DNA of 36,043 bases, taken from contig DDXT01000061.1 of NCBI GenBank assembly GCA_002347755.1, positions 1 through 36,043 on the forward strand. The letters are read 5' to 3'. Source of the DNA: Caryophanales bacterium UBA2253 (GTDB lineage Bacteria; Bacillota_I; Bacilli_A; ML615J-28; CAG-698). A program made the translations under genes and the position numbers. How positions within the stretch are numbered: position 1 is the first letter of the stretch; each line of letters starts with the position of its first letter. This document shows, in pieces, positions 35,153-36,043 of this stretch. A model generated the notes under the pieces. It did no database searches and had not been told where the DNA came from. It saw nothing but the letters and a program-made list of their open reading frames with translations.

Positions 35153-36016
35153 ATGGCTTTGGTCAACATGAAGAACATGCTTGAAAAAGCAAAGAAAGAA
35201 AATTATGCGGTCGGTCAGTTCAACATCAACAATTTGGAATGGACCAAGACGATTTTGACCGTGTCCGAAGAATTGAATTCGCCGATCATCTTGGGCGTAT
35301 CCGAAGGCGCTGCCAAATACATGGGCGGATACCGGACCGTCGTGGGCATGGTAAAAGGCCTCATCGCCGATCAAAACATCACCGTTGATGTCGCCATCCA
35401 TCTGGATCACGGGTCGGATTTCGACAATTGCAAACGGGCCGTTGACGCCGGATTCACCTCGGTCATGATCGATGCGTCCCATCATCCTTTGGCCGAAAAC
35501 ATCCAACTGACCAAACAGGTCGTTGATTATGCTCACGCCCGCGGCGTATCCGTCGAAGCCGAACTGGGAACCGTCGGCGGACAGGAAGATACCATCGCGA
35601 GCAGCGGGATTAAGTACGCGGATGTGAAAGAATGTGTTCAATTGGTCAAAGAAGCGGACTTGGATTGCTTGGCCCCGGCGCTCGGGAGCGTTCACGGACC
35701 TTACAGAGGCGAACCGAAACTGGGCTTCAAAGAGATGGAAGAGATCAAACGCGCCACCAACAAACCGCTCGTTCTGCACGGCGGGACCGGAATTCCGGAC
35801 GAAATGATCAAACGCGCGATTGCTTGCGGCACCTGCAAGATCAACGTCAATACCGAATGCCAGATGGCTTTCGCTCGCGAACTTCGCAAATTGTTGGCAT
35901 CGGATGACAAAGTTTATGATCCTCGCCGGATCTTGGGACCGGCAGCCAAAGGAATAGCGGCGACGGTCAGAGAAAAAATGCAAGTATTCGGATCAGTCGG
36001 AAAAGCCGAAAAGTAA
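35153..36016 (+). CDS. fba: Class II fructose-bisphosphate aldolase
   Basis: This zinc enzyme splits fructose-1,6-bisphosphate in glycolysis. The 287-residue protein shows the zinc and catalytic motifs HLDHGSDFDNC and VEAELGTVGGQED, then the phosphate-binding LHGGTGIPDEMIKRAI and KINVNTECQMAF. It starts MALVNMKNMLEKAKKENYAV, typical of Bacillota FbaA. CGGAGGA lies about 11 bases before the ATG. No promoter is obvious in the 32 bp after degV, so co-transcription is possible. Tagatose-bisphosphate aldolase is a close relative, but no galactose genes are near. The last 27 bases of the window hold nothing recognisable. Confidence 0.93.
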   Translation: MALVNMKNMLEKAKKENYAVGQFNINNLEWTKTILTVSEELNSPIILGVSEGAAKYMGGYRTVVGMVKGLIADQNITVDVAIHLDHGSDFDNCKRAVDAGFTSVMIDASHHPLAENIQLTKQVVDYAHARGVSVEAELGTVGGQEDTIASSGIKYADVKECVQLVKEADLDCLAPALGSVHGPYRGEPKLGFKEMEEIKRATNKPLVLHGGTGIPDEMIKRAIACGTCKINVNTECQMAFARELRKLLASDDKVYDPRRILGPAAKGIAATVREKMQVFGSVGKAEK

Positions 36017-36043
36017 AAACGAGTATGTTAAATAACTGGGGGT

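Overview
The window is the replication-origin region of a low-to-moderate G+C member of the Bacillota/Mycoplasmatota. The order dnaA, dnaN, S4-domain gene (yaaA), recF, gyrB, gyrA is the classical origin order of that group. Shine-Dalgarno sites are strong (AGGAGG type) and promoters are sigma-A-like. rpoE (delta subunit), a serS T-box, a HrcA/CIRCE site and an N-terminally short ClpB also fit Mollicutes or nearby Bacilli. TGA is used as a stop. The species cannot be named from sequence alone; an Acholeplasma-, Izemoplasma- or Erysipelotrichia-like lineage is my inference.

Layout. Positions 1-980 hold a divergent, unrecognised membrane-anchored protein. Positions 1170-2724 hold dnaA with DnaA boxes on both sides; the dnaA-dnaN gap looks like a basal unwinding element (DnaA box, GC-rich bridge, TAA trios). 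dnaN follows. Next, on the opposite strand, comes a two-gene partition cassette: a 73-aa ribbon-helix-helix (RHH) protein and a 260-aa ParA. It is followed by about 2 kb without convincing genes (4927-6989). That gap carries at least ten clusters of an 8-bp repeat, consensus C-A/G-T-A-A-A-T-A, two of them long tandem arrays in strict 8-bp register. I read this as a centromere/operator region for the RHH protein. It would be a plasmid-type ParA-RHH segregation system at a chromosomal origin, where ParB/parS would normally be expected, and it is the main discovery candidate.

Positions 6990-12809 are the S4-domain, recF, gyrB and gyrA operon. Positions 12827-14379 are a perfect sigma-A promoter, a serine T-box and serS, followed by the leucyl aminopeptidase pepA. 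From 15985 come a membrane-anchored M20-like peptidase, a zinc-ribbon membrane protein, a HIT hydrolase (minus strand) and a Gx-transporter-type membrane protein. An overlapping run of two tandem DHH/DHHA1 phosphoesterases and surE follows, then rpoE (delta) and pyrG with a strong hairpin in its leader.

Positions 24048-25469 encode a FAD-dependent dehydrogenase. Positions 25544-26878 are a PadR regulator and its HAAS-type membrane partner, each broken by a single-base frameshift at a homopolymer run. Then come clpB (CIRCE-controlled, no N-domain), folD, pth, mfd, degV and fba. Apart from the repeat region and the PadR pair this is ordinary core genome: replication start, supercoiling, recombination and repair, tRNA charging and recycling, nucleotide turnover and stress response. 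All assignments come from reading motifs and context; no database search was run.
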